Positions 18,338 to 27,590 are shown, counted from the stretch's first letter. The stretch: 64,000 nt of DNA from Micromonospora pattaloongensis (GCF_900107255.1 NZ_FNPH01000010.1:95596-159595); one strand, 5' to 3'. The notes: a model not told the origin generated them from the letters alone. Numbers and translations: made by a program.

Positions 18338-20335
18338 TCAGGACGCGGACGGGCCGATGTTGGTGCGGGAGCGGACCACGTCGGTCACGTGGGCGACGGC
18401 CTCGGCGAGCGGCACGCCGTTGCGCTGCGAGCCGTCGCGGTAGCGGAAGGAGACCGTGCCGTCGGCGACGTCCTGGTCACCGGCGATCACCATGAACGGG
18501 ATCTTCTGCTGCTGCGCCGTGCGGATCTTCTTCTGCATCCGGTCGTCGGAGGTGTCGACCTCGGCGCGGATCCCCTGCTCACGCAGCGACGCGACGAACT
18601 CGTCGAGGTAGGCCGCGTGGTCGTCGCGGATCGGGATGCCGACCACCTGCACCGGCGCCAGCCAGGCCGGGAAGGCGCCGGCGTAGTGCTCGGTGAGCAC
18701 GCCGAAGAACCGCTCGATCGACCCGAAGAGCGCACGGTGGATCATCACCGGCCGCCGCCGCGTCCCGTCGGCCGCCGAGTACTCCAGCTCGAACCGCTCC
18801 GGCAGGTTGAAGTCGACCTGGATCGTCGACATCTGCCAGGTCCGCCCGATCGCGTCCTTGGCCTGCACCGAGATCTTCGGGCCGTAGAACGCCGCGCCGC
18901 CGGGGTCGGGCACCAGGGTGAGGCCGGACTCCTCCGCTGCGGAGCGCAGCGCCTCGGTGGCCTTCTCCCAGTTCTCGTCGGTGCCGACCGACTTCTCCGG
19001 GTTGCGGGTGGAGAGCTCCAGGTAGAAGTCCTCCAGGCCGTAGTCGCGCAGCAGCTCGAGCACGAACTGCAGCAGGGACTTCAGCTCGCCCGCCATCTGC
19101 TCCTCGGTGCAGAAGATATGCGCGTCGTCCTGCGTCATGCCCCGCACCCGGGTCAGGCCGTGCACCACGCCGGACTTCTCGTACCGGTAGACCGTGCCGA
19201 ACTCGAACATCCGCAGCGGCAGCTCGCGGTAGGACCGCCCGCGCGACCGGAAGATCAGGTCGTGCATCGGGCAGTTCATCGGCTTCAGGTAGTACTTCGC
19301 GCCCTCCATCTCCATGGGCGGGAACATGCCGTCGGCGTACCAGCCGAGGTGGCCGGAGACCTCGTACAGATTGCCCTTGGTGATGTGCGGCGTGTTGACG
19401 AACGAGTAGCCGGCCTGCTCGTGCTTGATGCGCGAGTAGTTCTCCATCTCCCGGCGGATGATCCCGCCCTTGGGGTGGAAGACCGCCAGCCCCGAGCCCA
19501 GCTCGTCGGGGAAGCTGAACAGGTCCAGGTCCGCGCCGAGCTTGCGGTGGTCGCGGCGCGCCGCCTCCTCCAGCAGCTTCAGGTACGCCTTGAGCGCGTC
19601 CCGGGTGGGCCAGGCGGTGCCGTACACGCGCTGCAGCTGCGGGTTCTTCTCCGAGCCCCGCCAGTACGCCGCGGCGGAGCGCATCAGCTTGAACGCGCCG
19701 ATCAGCCGGGTGGACGGCAGGTGCGGGCCCCGGCACAGGTCCGACCAGCAGGTCTTGCCGGACTCCGCGTCGAGGTTGTCGTAGATCGTCAGCTCGCCGC
19801 CGCCGACCTCCATCACCTCGGCGGAGTCCACGTCGCCCTTGATGTCGACGAGCTCCAGCTTGTACGGCTCGTCGGCGAGCTCCGCCTTCGCCTCGTCCAA
19901 CGACGCGAAGCGGCGGCGGCGGAAGCGCTGCCCGGACTTGATGATCTCCTGCATCCGCTTCTCGAGCTTGCCCAGGTCGTCCGGGGTGATCGGCGAGGCC
20001 ACGTCGAAGTCGTAGTAGAAGCCGTTCTCGATCGGCGGGCCGATGCCGAGCTTGGCCTCGGGAAAGACGTCCTGCACGGCCTGGGCGAGCACGTGGGCGG
20101 TCGAGTGTCGCAGCACGTTGAGCCCGTCGGGCGAGTCCATCGGGACGGCCTCGACGGTCACCTCGGACTCCGGCGCCCAGTCGAGGTCGCGCAGCCGGCC
20201 CTCGGGGTCGCGGACCACGACGATCGCCTTCGGCCCGTTGGCCGGCAGGCCGGCGGCGGCCACCGCGTCGGCCGCCGTCGTCCCGGCCGGGACGACGACG
20301 GAGTCGGCCACAGCGGGGGTACGGGGTTCGGACAC
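18338..20335 (-). CDS. thrS: Threonyl-tRNA synthetase
   Basis: Class II synthetase (665 aa). It has a TGS domain (1-62), an editing domain with the [12 protein letters not shown] motif, a catalytic core with the zinc-site Cys in MNCPMHD, motif 2 ([23 protein letters not shown]), motif 3 ([17 protein letters not shown]) and a C-terminal anticodon-binding domain. The GTG at 20335 follows AAGGAG. No T-box leader is visible upstream. Confidence 0.98.
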   Translation of the reverse strand: MSEPRTPAVADSVVVPAGTTAADAVAAAGLPANGPKAIVVVRDPEGRLRDLDWAPESEVTVEAVPMDSPDGLNVLRHSTAHVLAQAVQDVFPEAKLGIGPPIENGFYYDFDVASPITPDDLGKLEKRMQEIIKSGQRFRRRRFASLDEAKAELADEPYKLELVDIKGDVDSAEVMEVGGGELTIYDNLDAESGKTCWSDLCRGPHLPSTRLIGAFKLMRSAAAYWRGSEKNPQLQRVYGTAWPTRDALKAYLKLLEEAARRDHRKLGADLDLFSFPDELGSGLAVFHPKGGIIRREMENYSRIKHEQAGYSFVNTPHITKGNLYEVSGHLGWYADGMFPPMEMEGAKYYLKPMNCPMHDLIFRSRGRSYRELPLRMFEFGTVYRYEKSGVVHGLTRVRGMTQDDAHIFCTEEQMAGELKSLLQFVLELLRDYGLEDFYLELSTRNPEKSVGTDENWEKATEALRSAAEESGLTLVPDPGGAAFYGPKISVQAKDAIGRTWQMSTIQVDFNLPERFELEYSAADGTRRRPVMIHRALFGSIERFFGVLTEHYAGAFPAWLAPVQVVGIPIRDDHAAYLDEFVASLREQGIRAEVDTSDDRMQKKIRTAQQQKIPFMVIAGDQDVADGTVSFRYRDGSQRNGVPLAEAVAHVTDVVRSRTNIGPSAS

Positions 20336-20438
20336 GGTGACTCCTTCGATTCAGGCGATCCGGGTGGACCCGGGGTTTTCGGCTCCCCGATGCTATCGGT
20401 CCTGGTTTCTACTGCCGGCGGGGACGCGACGACGGCGT

Positions 20439-20444
20439 TACATT
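20439..20444 (+). promoter_or_regulatory. -10-like TACATT for a leaderless transcript
   Basis: TACATT lies six bases before the GTG at 20451. No Shine-Dalgarno sequence is present, so initiation at the GTG as a leaderless mRNA is likely. Inference. Confidence 0.4.
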
Positions 20445-20450
20445 GACGCT

Positions 20451-21593
20451 GTGGGTCCTTCGGACATGGTCACCGTCCTGCAGCGCAGGTACGACACGTT
20501 TTTCGCCGGACGCCCCGCGGTGCCCTTCGCGGTCGCGCCGGCCGGCGGGGGCACGCACGTCTTCGGCGCGGGCGACCCGCAGTTCACCATCCGCGTCACC
20601 GACGCGCGCGGCGCCCGGGCGCTCGCCGCTCTCGACCAGTTCGCGGTCGCGGTCGCGTACCTGCAGGGCTGGCTCGACGTCGACGGCGATCTCGCCGCCG
20701 CGCTGCGGATGCGCGCCTTCTTCACCGACTTCCACCCGGTCGCCTGGTTCTCCCGCTTCGTGCCCGCGTTGCTGCGCGGCGGTCGCGAGGACGACCGGCG
20801 CGCCATCTCGCACCACTACGACGAGGAGTCCGAGTTCTTCCTGACCTTCCTCGACACCCGGCACCGCTGCTACACCGAGGGGGTCTTCGCCGCCGACGAC
20901 GAGCCGCTGGAAGACGCGATGACCCGCAAGATGGATCTCGCGCTGGACGCGATCGGGGTCAAGCCGGGCGACCGGGTGCTGGAGGTCGGCGGCGGATGGG
21001 GCGCGTTCGCCGAGCACGCGGCGCGGCGCGGCATCGAGGTGACCACGACCACGCTGTCGACGGAGTCGGAGCGCTACCTGACCGAGCTGTTCGCCCGCGA
21101 GCAGCTGCCGGTGCGGGTGGTCCGGCAGCACATCTTCGGCTACACCGCCGACCGGCCCTACGACGCGATCGTCAACATGGGCGTCACCGAGCATCTGCCC
21201 GACTACCGCACCACGCTGCGCAAGTACGCGGAGCTGCTGCGCCCCGGCGGGCACGTCTACCTCGACGCGCTGGCGATGCGCCGTAAGCACATCGCGTCGA
21301 CGTTCATGAAGCGGTACGTCTACCCCGGCCGTTCCGCGCCGCTGCTGCTGCACCAGTATCTGCGCCAGGTCGCGCGCTCGCCGTTCGAGCTGCTCAGCGT
21401 CACCGATGACCGGCACAACTACTACCTGACCTGCCGGGAGTGGGCGCGCCGGTTGGACGCGGCGCGCGACGACATCGTGCGACGCTGGGGCGAGCCGCTC
21501 TACCGGCGGTTCCGGCTGTTCCTGTGGGGCTCGGCGGCGGGCTTCGACACCGGCCTGGTCCAGGCCTACCGCTGGGTGCTCCGGCTGCCCTGA
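20451..21593 (+). CDS. Cyclopropane-fatty-acid-synthase-type SAM methyltransferase
   Basis: Soluble SAM-dependent methyltransferase (380 aa) of the CFA/mycolic acid cyclopropane synthase family, which methylates unsaturated acyl chains in membrane lipids. HHYDEESEFFLTFLD is the family substrate segment. The SAM site is VLEVGGGWGAFAEHAA, with Gly where many homologues have Cys. NMGVTEHLPD and LLRPGGHVYLDAL follow. The start could also be the ATG at 20466; the GTG is preferred because of the nearby -10 element. Lipid substrate unknown. Confidence 0.82.
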   Translation: MGPSDMVTVLQRRYDTFFAGRPAVPFAVAPAGGGTHVFGAGDPQFTIRVTDARGARALAALDQFAVAVAYLQGWLDVDGDLAAALRMRAFFTDFHPVAWFSRFVPALLRGGREDDRRAISHHYDEESEFFLTFLDTRHRCYTEGVFAADDEPLEDAMTRKMDLALDAIGVKPGDRVLEVGGGWGAFAEHAARRGIEVTTTTLSTESERYLTELFAREQLPVRVVRQHIFGYTADRPYDAIVNMGVTEHLPDYRTTLRKYAELLRPGGHVYLDALAMRRKHIASTFMKRYVYPGRSAPLLLHQYLRQVARSPFELLSVTDDRHNYYLTCREWARRLDAARDDIVRRWGEPLYRRFRLFLWGSAAGFDTGLVQAYRWVLRLP

Positions 21594-21643
21594 ACCGGTT
21601 GTCATCGCGTGGGGAGGGGAACCGTCGGCGTCCGCGCGGGCGG

Positions 21644-22552
21644 TCAGCGCACCCAGGCCGGGAGAGGCTCGCGCGCCGCGATCCACTCCCGCGGCACCCC
21701 GCCGTCGGCGCCGACGCCCGTGTGGGCCGCGACGATGCCGCCCACGATCGCCGCGGTGGTGTCCATGTCGCCGCCGGCCGCCACGCACGCCCGGACCGCG
21801 GCCGGGTAGTCGTCGAGGAAGGTGGCGGCCGCCCAGAGCGTGAACGGCACCGTGTCCTGCGCGGTCGCCGCGGACCCGTTGCCCAGCTCGTACGCCGCCT
21901 CGGTGGGCGGGCGTCCGAGCAGGCCCAGCGCCCGTTCCAGGCCGCGCCGCACCCGACCCCCCGCCTCGAGCACGCCGGCGACCACCTCCAGCAGCTCGGG
22001 CGGGGCCGGCCGGTGGCCGGAGAGCCGGGCCTTGGCGGCGAGCGACGCGGCGACCGCGACCGCCACCGCGCCGGCGATGCCCTCGGGGTGGGCGTGCGTC
22101 ACCTCCGAGGCCGCGACGGCCTCGGCCGCGGCGTGCGCGGTGGAGTCGGCGAAGTACGCGCCCAGCGGCGCGACGCGCATCGCCGCGCCGTTGCCGCACG
22201 AGCCCTGCCCGTCGAAGGCGGTCGACGCGGCGATCGGCCACGGCGTGCCGGAGCGGATCAGCCGCAGGATCGTCACCGCGCCCGGCCCGTACCCGCGATA
22301 GGGCTCGCACCGCCGCGCGAACGACATCGCCAGCTCGTCGCGGTCGATCGTGCCGCGCGCCGCGAGCATGGCGAAGATCGAGCACGCCATTTCGCTGTCG
22401 TCGGTCCACTCCCAGACGGGATCCGGCGGTGCGGCGTCGCGCGGAATCCCGGGCACGAAGTACTGCGCCCCGAGCGCGTCGGCCACCGACAGGCCCGTCA
22501 GGCTGTCGCGTGCCAGGCCGAGACGGGCGTCGTCGTACAGCGTGAACGTCAT
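21644..22552 (-). CDS. ADP-ribosylglycohydrolase family protein
   Basis: DraG/ARH-type hydrolase (302 aa). Metal-binding motifs are at the usual places: WTDDSEMA near residue 48 and GGDMDTTAAIVGG near 266-278, with GNGAAMRVAPLG in between. Members remove ADP-ribose from proteins or small molecules. It lies convergent to the CFA-type gene and divergent from the response regulator gene. No partner ADP-ribosyltransferase is in the window. Confidence 0.9.
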   Translation of the reverse strand: MTFTLYDDARLGLARDSLTGLSVADALGAQYFVPGIPRDAAPPDPVWEWTDDSEMACSIFAMLAARGTIDRDELAMSFARRCEPYRGYGPGAVTILRLIRSGTPWPIAASTAFDGQGSCGNGAAMRVAPLGAYFADSTAHAAAEAVAASEVTHAHPEGIAGAVAVAVAASLAAKARLSGHRPAPPELLEVVAGVLEAGGRVRRGLERALGLLGRPPTEAAYELGNGSAATAQDTVPFTLWAAATFLDDYPAAVRACVAAGGDMDTTAAIVGGIVAAHTGVGADGGVPREWIAAREPLPAWVR

Positions 22553-22614
22553 GTCCTATCGATCATCTCCGACCCCGGCGCACCGGCGCAACGCCGCAGA
22601 CTTGCCAAGGGCAG

Positions 22615-22620
22615 TACCGT
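22615..22620 (+). promoter_or_regulatory. -10-like TACCGT, possible leaderless start
   Basis: TACCGT ends six bases before the ATG at 22627 and no ribosome site is visible. Confidence 0.35.
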
Positions 22621-22626
22621 CTTCGC

Positions 22627-23316
22627 ATGGCCACGGTACTTCTCGTCGAGGACGACCATGTCGTGCGCGGCGCGATGCTGCGGTCGCTGGCCGACCGCGG
22701 GCACGCCGTGCACGCCGTCGGCACCGCCCTCGACGCGTTGCGCCGGGTCGCCGCCGAGACCCCCGACCTGGTCGTGCTCGACCTCGGGTTGCCCGATCTC
22801 GACGGGGCCGACGCGTTGCGGATGCTGCGGGGCATCACGGACATTCCGATCATCATCGCGACGGCCCGCGACGACGAACAGTCGGTGGTGCGGCTGTTGC
22901 GGGCCGGCGCCGACGACTACATGGTCAAGCCCTTCACCGGCGCCCACCTGGACGCCCGGATCACCACCGTGCTGCGCCGGGTCGGGCGCGCCAGCCGTAC
23001 GGTTCAGCCGGCGGTGCACGAGGTGGGGGGCCTGCGCGTCGATGTCGGCGAGCGCACGGCGCACCTCGACGGGGTCCCGCTGTCGCTGACCCGCAAGGAG
23101 TTCGACCTCCTGGCCTATCTCGCCGCCCGACCCGGCCGCGTAGTGTCCCGCCGGGAGCTCTTGGAGGAGGTATGGCGACAGCCATCGGTCGGCGAGGACC
23201 AGACCATCGACGTTCATCTGTACTGGCTGCGCCGCAAGTTGGGCGAGTCCGCGGCGAAGCCGCGCTACCTGCGCACCGTGCGGGGGGTCGGCTTCAGGTT
23301 GGTGGTACCGGACTGA
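22627..23316 (+). CDS. OmpR-family response regulator
   Basis: Winged-helix response regulator (229 aa). Receiver: VEDD at 7-10, phospho-Asp52 (LVVLDLGLPD), Thr in IATARDD, Lys in MVKPF. The DNA-binding domain has LTRKEFDLLAYLAARPGRVV and TIDVHLYWLRRKLG. It is directly followed by its kinase gene. OmpR-type regulators bind 11-base direct repeats; such a pair lies just after this operon at 24754-24775. Confidence 0.95.
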   Translation: MATVLLVEDDHVVRGAMLRSLADRGHAVHAVGTALDALRRVAAETPDLVVLDLGLPDLDGADALRMLRGITDIPIIIATARDDEQSVVRLLRAGADDYMVKPFTGAHLDARITTVLRRVGRASRTVQPAVHEVGGLRVDVGERTAHLDGVPLSLTRKEFDLLAYLAARPGRVVSRRELLEEVWRQPSVGEDQTIDVHLYWLRRKLGESAAKPRYLRTVRGVGFRLVVPD

Positions 23317-24734
23317 GGCCCGCGCTGGCCTACCTCACGGCCGGCATGACCGCCCTCGTGGCGCTGGCCTTCCTCGTACCCCTCGGCGTGCTGCTCGACC
23401 GCGGCACCCGCGCCGCGGCCCTGGCCGACGCGGCCCGGCGCAGCGGCGTCGTGGCCGGCGCGCTCGCCGTCACCGCCGACCCCGCGGCCGTGACCCGGGC
23501 CGCCACCGCGGCCAGCGCGGACCCGGCCGGGCGACCCGTGGTGCACGGGGTGAACGCCGGCGGGCAGCCGCGCGCCGGCGCCGCGGACGTCGCGCGGGCC
23601 ACGCGGGAGCGGACCGTCGTGGTCGCCGACGTCTCCGGTGGCGTGGTCCGGCTCGAGCCGGTCACCGTCGGGCGCTCCGTCGTCGTGGTCGAGGTCTTCG
23701 TCACCGAGGCCGCGCTCACCGCCGGGAGCGGCGGTCACTGGCTGCTGCTCGCCGGCATCGCACTCGGGCTGGTCGTGGCCGCGGTGGTCGTCGTCGACCG
23801 GCTCGCCGCCCGCACCGTCGCGTCCGCGCGCGGGCTGGTCGAGGCGGCCATGGCCGTCGGCGACGGTGACCTCGCGGTACGGACCCAGCCCAGCGGGCCG
23901 CGTGAGCTGGCCGAGGCGGGTTACGCCTTCAATCGGATGGCCGACCGGCTGGTCACCTCCCGCACCAACGAGCGCGAGCTCGTCGCCGACCTGTCGCACC
24001 GGCTGCGGACCCCGCTGACCGTCCTCCGTCTCGACGCCGACGCGCTGGACTCGGACGACACCAGCGTCGGCACCTTCTCGGCCGCGGAGCTGGATCGCCG
24101 CCGCACCATCCGGCGGATCCGCCAGGCGATCGTCACGCTCGAGGGCGAGATCGACGTCCTGATCAACACGACCCGCAAGGCGGTCGCGCACGAGGCCGCG
24201 CCCGGGATGTGCGACGCGAGCGAGGTCGTACGCGAGCGGATGAAGTTCTGGGCCGCGCTCGCCGGCGACCAGAACCGCCCGCACAAGGTGGTGGGGGCGC
24301 ACCTGCGCATCCCGGTGGCGGTGCAGCGCGCCGAGCTGGCCGCCGCCCTCGACGCCGTGCTCGGCAACGTCTTCCGCTACACGCCGCAGGGCACCGCCTT
24401 CGAGGTGGCGGTCTCCCGGCGGGACGGCTACGTCGCGATCCGGGTCGACGACGCGGGCCCCGGCATCGCGAACCCGGACCGGGCGCTGCGGCGCGGCGCC
24501 AGCGACCAGGGTTCGACGGGGCTCGGCCTGGACATCGCCCGCCGGGTCGCGCAGCAGGCCAACGGGTCGGTCAGCATCGACCGCGCCGGGCTCGGCGGCG
24601 CCAGCGTGGTGATGCTGCTCGCGGACGCCGACGCCACGCCGCGTCAGGTCAGCCGTTTCGGGCTCGTCGGCCGGCGCGCGCGGGAGCGCGACCCCGGGCA
24701 GCGGCGCTGGCCGCGGCAACGCGCAACGGACTGA
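23313..24734 (+). CDS. Sensor histidine kinase paired with the OmpR-type regulator
   Basis: Membrane kinase: TM1 (MTALVALAFLVPLGVLL), a short extracytoplasmic domain, TM2 (HWLLLAGIALGLVVAAVVVV), a HAMP segment, phospho-acceptor His in VADLSHRLRTPL and an ATPase domain with VLGNVFRYTP, DDAGPGI and STGLGLDIA. The first standard start is ATG at 23346 (462 aa), but the homologous-looking N-terminus begins 11 codons earlier at a CTG that overlaps the regulator stop as CTGA (473 aa). The upstream CTG is listed because of this coupling; the choice is uncertain. Signal unknown. Confidence 0.85.
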   Translation: MRPALAYLTAGMTALVALAFLVPLGVLLDRGTRAAALADAARRSGVVAGALAVTADPAAVTRAATAASADPAGRPVVHGVNAGGQPRAGAADVARATRERTVVVADVSGGVVRLEPVTVGRSVVVVEVFVTEAALTAGSGGHWLLLAGIALGLVVAAVVVVDRLAARTVASARGLVEAAMAVGDGDLAVRTQPSGPRELAEAGYAFNRMADRLVTSRTNERELVADLSHRLRTPLTVLRLDADALDSDDTSVGTFSAAELDRRRTIRRIRQAIVTLEGEIDVLINTTRKAVAHEAAPGMCDASEVVRERMKFWAALAGDQNRPHKVVGAHLRIPVAVQRAELAAALDAVLGNVFRYTPQGTAFEVAVSRRDGYVAIRVDDAGPGIANPDRALRRGASDQGSTGLGLDIARRVAQQANGSVSIDRAGLGGASVVMLLADADATPRQVSRFGLVGRRARERDPGQRRWPRQRATD

Positions 24735-24753
24735 GCGTAGGCATCGACAGGCG

Positions 24754-24775
24754 TTCCTGAGGTCTTCCTTAGGTC
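24754..24775 (+). promoter_or_regulatory. 11-bp tandem direct repeat, OmpR-type operator
   Basis: TTCCTGAGGTC and TTCCTTAGGTC sit head to tail with one mismatch, the geometry bound by an OmpR/PhoB-family dimer. The site follows the kinase gene, and no plus-strand gene is recognisable downstream. Confidence 0.55.
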
Positions 24776-24889
24776 TCGGTTAACGCCGTTCCGGGGCCCG
24801 CCCTCGCGGTGGCAGCATCGATGACGATCCCATCCGGTTCCCGGACCAATGCCCGCAATCTCATCCCACACCCTGGTCCGGGAAGCGTC

Positions 24890-24938
24890 GCGCGCGGCGG
24901 GGCCCGGTCCCCCCTCATCAGCCGGCCCCGCCGCGCGC
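24890..24938. terminator. Terminator hairpin after the deaminase gene
   Basis: Perfect 15-base arms (24890-24904 and 24924-24938) with a 19-base loop, eight bases past the stop of the minus-strand deaminase gene. Confidence 0.65.
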
Positions 24939-24946
24939 CCACCCGG

Positions 24947-25969
24947 CTACGCGTTGGTGGCGGTGTAGGCGTCGATCTCGGCGGTGAGGCGGGACTTCTC
25001 CGGATCGGGGAGGAACGAGGCGGTGACGGCGTTGCGCGCGAGCGCCGCCAGCCCGTCCGGCCCGCAGTCCAGCAGCCGCGCCGCGACCGCGTACTCGTCG
25101 TTGAGCGTGGTGCCGAACATCGGCGGGTCGTCGCTGTTGACCGTGACCAGCAGGCCGGCGTCGACCATCTGCCGCAACGGGTGCTCGTCGATGGTGGCCA
25201 CGGCCCGGGTGCGCACGTTGGAGGTCGGGCAGACCTCCATGCCGATCCGCCGCTCCGCCAGGTGCGCCATCAGCGCCGGGTCGTTGACGCAGGAGATGCC
25301 GTGCCCGATCCGCTCCGCGCCGAGCTCCCGTAGCGCGTCCCAGATCGTCTCCGCGCCCGTGGTCTCCCCCGCGTGCGGCACCGAGCGCAGCCCGGCCGCC
25401 CGCGCCGCGTCGAAGTACGGCTTGAACTGCGGCCTCGGCACCCCGATCTCCGGTCCGCCGAGACCGAAGCTGATCAGCCCGTCGGGGCGCTCGTCGAGCG
25501 CGATCCGCAGCGTCTCCTCGGCGGCCGGCAGTCCGGCCTCGCCGGGGATGTCGAAGCACCAGCGCAGCACGATGCCCAGCTCGGCCTCGGCGCGCATCCG
25601 GGCGTCCTCGATCGCCTCGCAGAACGCCGGCGCGGGGATGCCCCGCTTCACGTGCGAGTACGGCGTGAGGGTCAGCTCCGCGTACCGGACCTGCTGGCGG
25701 GCCAGCTCGCGGGCCACCTCGTAGGTGAGGATCCGGACGTCCTCGGGATCGCGGACGAGGTCGACGACGCTGAGGTAGATCTCGATGAAGTGCGCGAAGT
25801 CCCGGAACGCGAAGTAGTCGGCGAGGGCGGCCGGGTCGGCGGGGACCGGCGTGCTTCCCTCGTGCCGGGCCGCCAGCTCCGCGACGATGCGCGGCGAGGC
25901 CGAGCCGACGTGGTGCACGTGCAGCTCCACCTTGGGCAGTCCGGCGATGAAGGACGTCAGGTCGGTCAC
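24947..25969 (-). CDS. Adenosine deaminase-family amidohydrolase
   Basis: Zn-dependent deaminase (340 aa). The first metal motif is ELHVHHVGSASP rather than the usual HLHLDG; H17 and H19 are kept. Other family motifs are present: HAGETTGAE, GHGISCVND, CPTSNVRT and VTVNSDDPPMFGTTL. The second of two tandem GTG codons is chosen because AGGAG lies five bases upstream. The HVHHVG form recalls streptomycete enzymes implicated in aminodeoxyfutalosine deamination, so menaquinone synthesis is an alternative to purine salvage. No other futalosine gene is nearby. Confidence 0.85.
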   Translation of the reverse strand: MTDLTSFIAGLPKVELHVHHVGSASPRIVAELAARHEGSTPVPADPAALADYFAFRDFAHFIEIYLSVVDLVRDPEDVRILTYEVARELARQQVRYAELTLTPYSHVKRGIPAPAFCEAIEDARMRAEAELGIVLRWCFDIPGEAGLPAAEETLRIALDERPDGLISFGLGGPEIGVPRPQFKPYFDAARAAGLRSVPHAGETTGAETIWDALRELGAERIGHGISCVNDPALMAHLAERRIGMEVCPTSNVRTRAVATIDEHPLRQMVDAGLLVTVNSDDPPMFGTTLNDEYAVAARLLDCGPDGLAALARNAVTASFLPDPEKSRLTAEIDAYTATNA

Positions 25970-26129
25970 CACTGCTCCTGAGAAGACGGGCCCGGCGGGC
26001 GACGGTCGGGGACGGGCGCCCGCGCGGGCGACGAGGAAGACCCCGCGGAACGGGAAGGACCCGAGGTTATCGCGGACCTCAGCGCGGGGCCGCGCGACGG
26101 CCGCCGTGCGCCCCCCGCCACCCCGGCGT

Positions 26130-26135
26130 TAGGCT
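26130..26135 (+). promoter_or_regulatory. -10-like TAGGCT before the aldo/keto reductase
   Basis: TAGGCT ends six bases before the GTG at 26142, without a ribosome site: leaderless initiation is likely. Confidence 0.4.
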
Positions 26136-26141
26136 CAGCGC

Positions 26142-27125
26142 GTGGAGATCCGCACCTTTCCCCGCCTGGGCCGCGACGTCGGCGTGATCGGTCTCGGCGC
26201 CTGGCAGCTCGGCGCCGACTGGGGCGACGTGAGCGAGGACGACGCGCTGGCGACGCTGACCGCCGCCGTCGACGCCGGCGTGACGTTCCTGGACACCGCA
26301 GACGTGTACGGCGACGGCCGCAGCGAGCGCCTCATCGGCCGCTTCCTCCGCGACCGCCCCGGCGCCGGGCTCACCGTCGCGACGAAGATGGGTCGGCGGG
26401 TGCCGCAGGAGCCCGGTAACTACACCCTGGACAACTTCCGGGCCTGGACCGACCGTTCCCGGGCCAACCTGGGCGTCGAGACCCTCGACCTGGTCCAGCT
26501 GCACTGTCCGCCCACCCCGGTGGTGCACAGCGACGCCGTCTTCGACGCCCTCGACACGCTCGTGCAGGAGAAGCGGATCGCCGCGTACGGCGTCAGCGTC
26601 GAGACCGTCGACGAGGCGCTGGCCGCGATCGCCCGGCCGCACGTGGCCAGCGTGCAGATCATTCTGAACGCGCTGCGGCACAAGCCGCTGGAGCGGGTGC
26701 TCCCGGCGGCGGGCGCCGCCGGGGTCGGCATCATCGCGCGGGTTCCGCTCGCCAGCGGGCTGCTCTCCGGCCGGTACGACGAGAACACCCGGTTCGCCGC
26801 CGACGACCACCGCAGCTACAACCGCAACGGAGAGGCGTTCGACGTCGGCGAGACGTTCTCCGGTGTGGACTTCCGGACCGGGCTGGAGGCGGTGCGGCGG
26901 CTGCTGCCGCTGGTGCCCGCCGGTGCCACGATGGCGCAGTTCGCGCTCCGGTGGCTCGTCGACCAGCCCGCGGTGACCGTGGTGATCCCGGGCGCGCGCA
27001 ATCCCGAGCAGGCTCGGGCCAACGTGGCCGCCGCCGATCTGCCGCCGTTGTCCGCGGAGGCGACCGCGACGATCGCGGCCGTCTACGACGAACTGATCCG
27101 TCCCCAGGTGCACCACCGCTGGTAG
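26142..27125 (+). CDS. Aldo/keto reductase
   Basis: NADPH-dependent (beta/alpha)8 oxidoreductase (327 aa). The catalytic tetrad positions are visible in FLDTADVYGDGRSE (Asp, Tyr), VATKMG (Lys) and LVQLHCPP (His). The C-terminal cofactor segment VVIPGARNPEQARANV is typical. The GTG start is probably leaderless. A two-TM membrane protein gene follows 35 bases later. Substrate unknown. Confidence 0.88.
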   Translation: MEIRTFPRLGRDVGVIGLGAWQLGADWGDVSEDDALATLTAAVDAGVTFLDTADVYGDGRSERLIGRFLRDRPGAGLTVATKMGRRVPQEPGNYTLDNFRAWTDRSRANLGVETLDLVQLHCPPTPVVHSDAVFDALDTLVQEKRIAAYGVSVETVDEALAAIARPHVASVQIILNALRHKPLERVLPAAGAAGVGIIARVPLASGLLSGRYDENTRFAADDHRSYNRNGEAFDVGETFSGVDFRTGLEAVRRLLPLVPAGATMAQFALRWLVDQPAVTVVIPGARNPEQARANVAAADLPPLSAEATATIAAVYDELIRPQVHHRW

Positions 27126-27160
27126 CCCGCACCCGGCACGGCGGAGAGGAGGAGGCGGTG

Positions 27161-27364
27161 ATGCGGGGCTGGCTCGCCCTGGCGTTCGGGTTGCTGGCCG
27201 TCGTGGTCGGCGCGCTCTGGACGGTGCAGGGCCTGGGTTACCTCGACGGCAGCATGATGAGCGGCCGGACGGCGTGGGCGGTGATCGGCCCGCTCGTGTC
27301 GCTGGCCGGGCTGCTCGTGCTCTGGCTCGCGCTGCGGGCCCGCCGCCGGACCCCGTCGGCGTAG
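27161..27364 (+). CDS. Small two-TM membrane protein
   Basis: Sixty-seven residues with two hydrophobic helices (about 4-24 and 38-58) and an Arg-rich C-terminus. The ATG is preceded by GAGGAGGAGG. No family recognised. It may share a transcript with the aldo/keto reductase. Confidence 0.7.
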   Translation: MRGWLALAFGLLAVVVGALWTVQGLGYLDGSMMSGRTAWAVIGPLVSLAGLLVLWLALRARRRTPSA

Positions 27365-27388
27365 CGCCCCGGCCGCGAGCCGCCGCCC

Positions 27389-27500
27389 GTGGCGCGTGGC
27401 GGCGTGGCGCGTGGCGGCGTGGCGGCGTGGCGGCGTGGCGGCGTGGCGGCGTGGCGGCGTGGCGGCGTGGCGGCGTGGCGGCGTGGCGGCGTGGCGGCGG
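27389..27500. repeat. 8-bp tandem repeat (GTGGCGGC)
   Basis: Eleven perfect head-to-tail copies of GTGGCGGC occupy 27411-27498, preceded by degenerate GTGGCGC-type units from 27389. The unit length is not a multiple of three, so all frames cycle through an 8-residue peptide. It lies between the small membrane protein stop and a terminator, outside any supported gene. Confidence 0.95.
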
Positions 27501-27508
27501 ACAGCGTT

Positions 27509-27540
27509 GAGCCCCGCGCACCGAGGGGTGCGCGGGGCTC
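27509..27540. terminator. Terminator hairpin before cspA
   Basis: Perfect 14-base arms (27509-27522 and 27527-27540) with a 4-base GAGG loop, between a plus-strand gene end and the minus-strand cspA stop. Confidence 0.75.
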
Positions 27541-27590
27541 GCCTGACCGTGGGACGGTCGGTGGTTAGGCCGGTGCCGGCCTACCCGGGA

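Noticed and set aside
20336..20450. T-box riboswitch upstream of thrS
   Set aside because: The region before the GTG start is only about 115 bases to the next gene and lacks a recognisable T-box sequence or terminator fold.
24809..25333. Plus-strand frame after the orphan OmpR-type operator
   Set aside because: After about 30 codons it is antisense to the deaminase gene and has no recognisable domain; kept only as a possible transcript start region.
27274..27510. Open frames through the 8-bp repeat encoding WRRGGVAA-type peptide repeats
   Set aside because: The peptide repeat follows from the DNA repeat in every frame; no ribosome site or homologous domain supports a gene.
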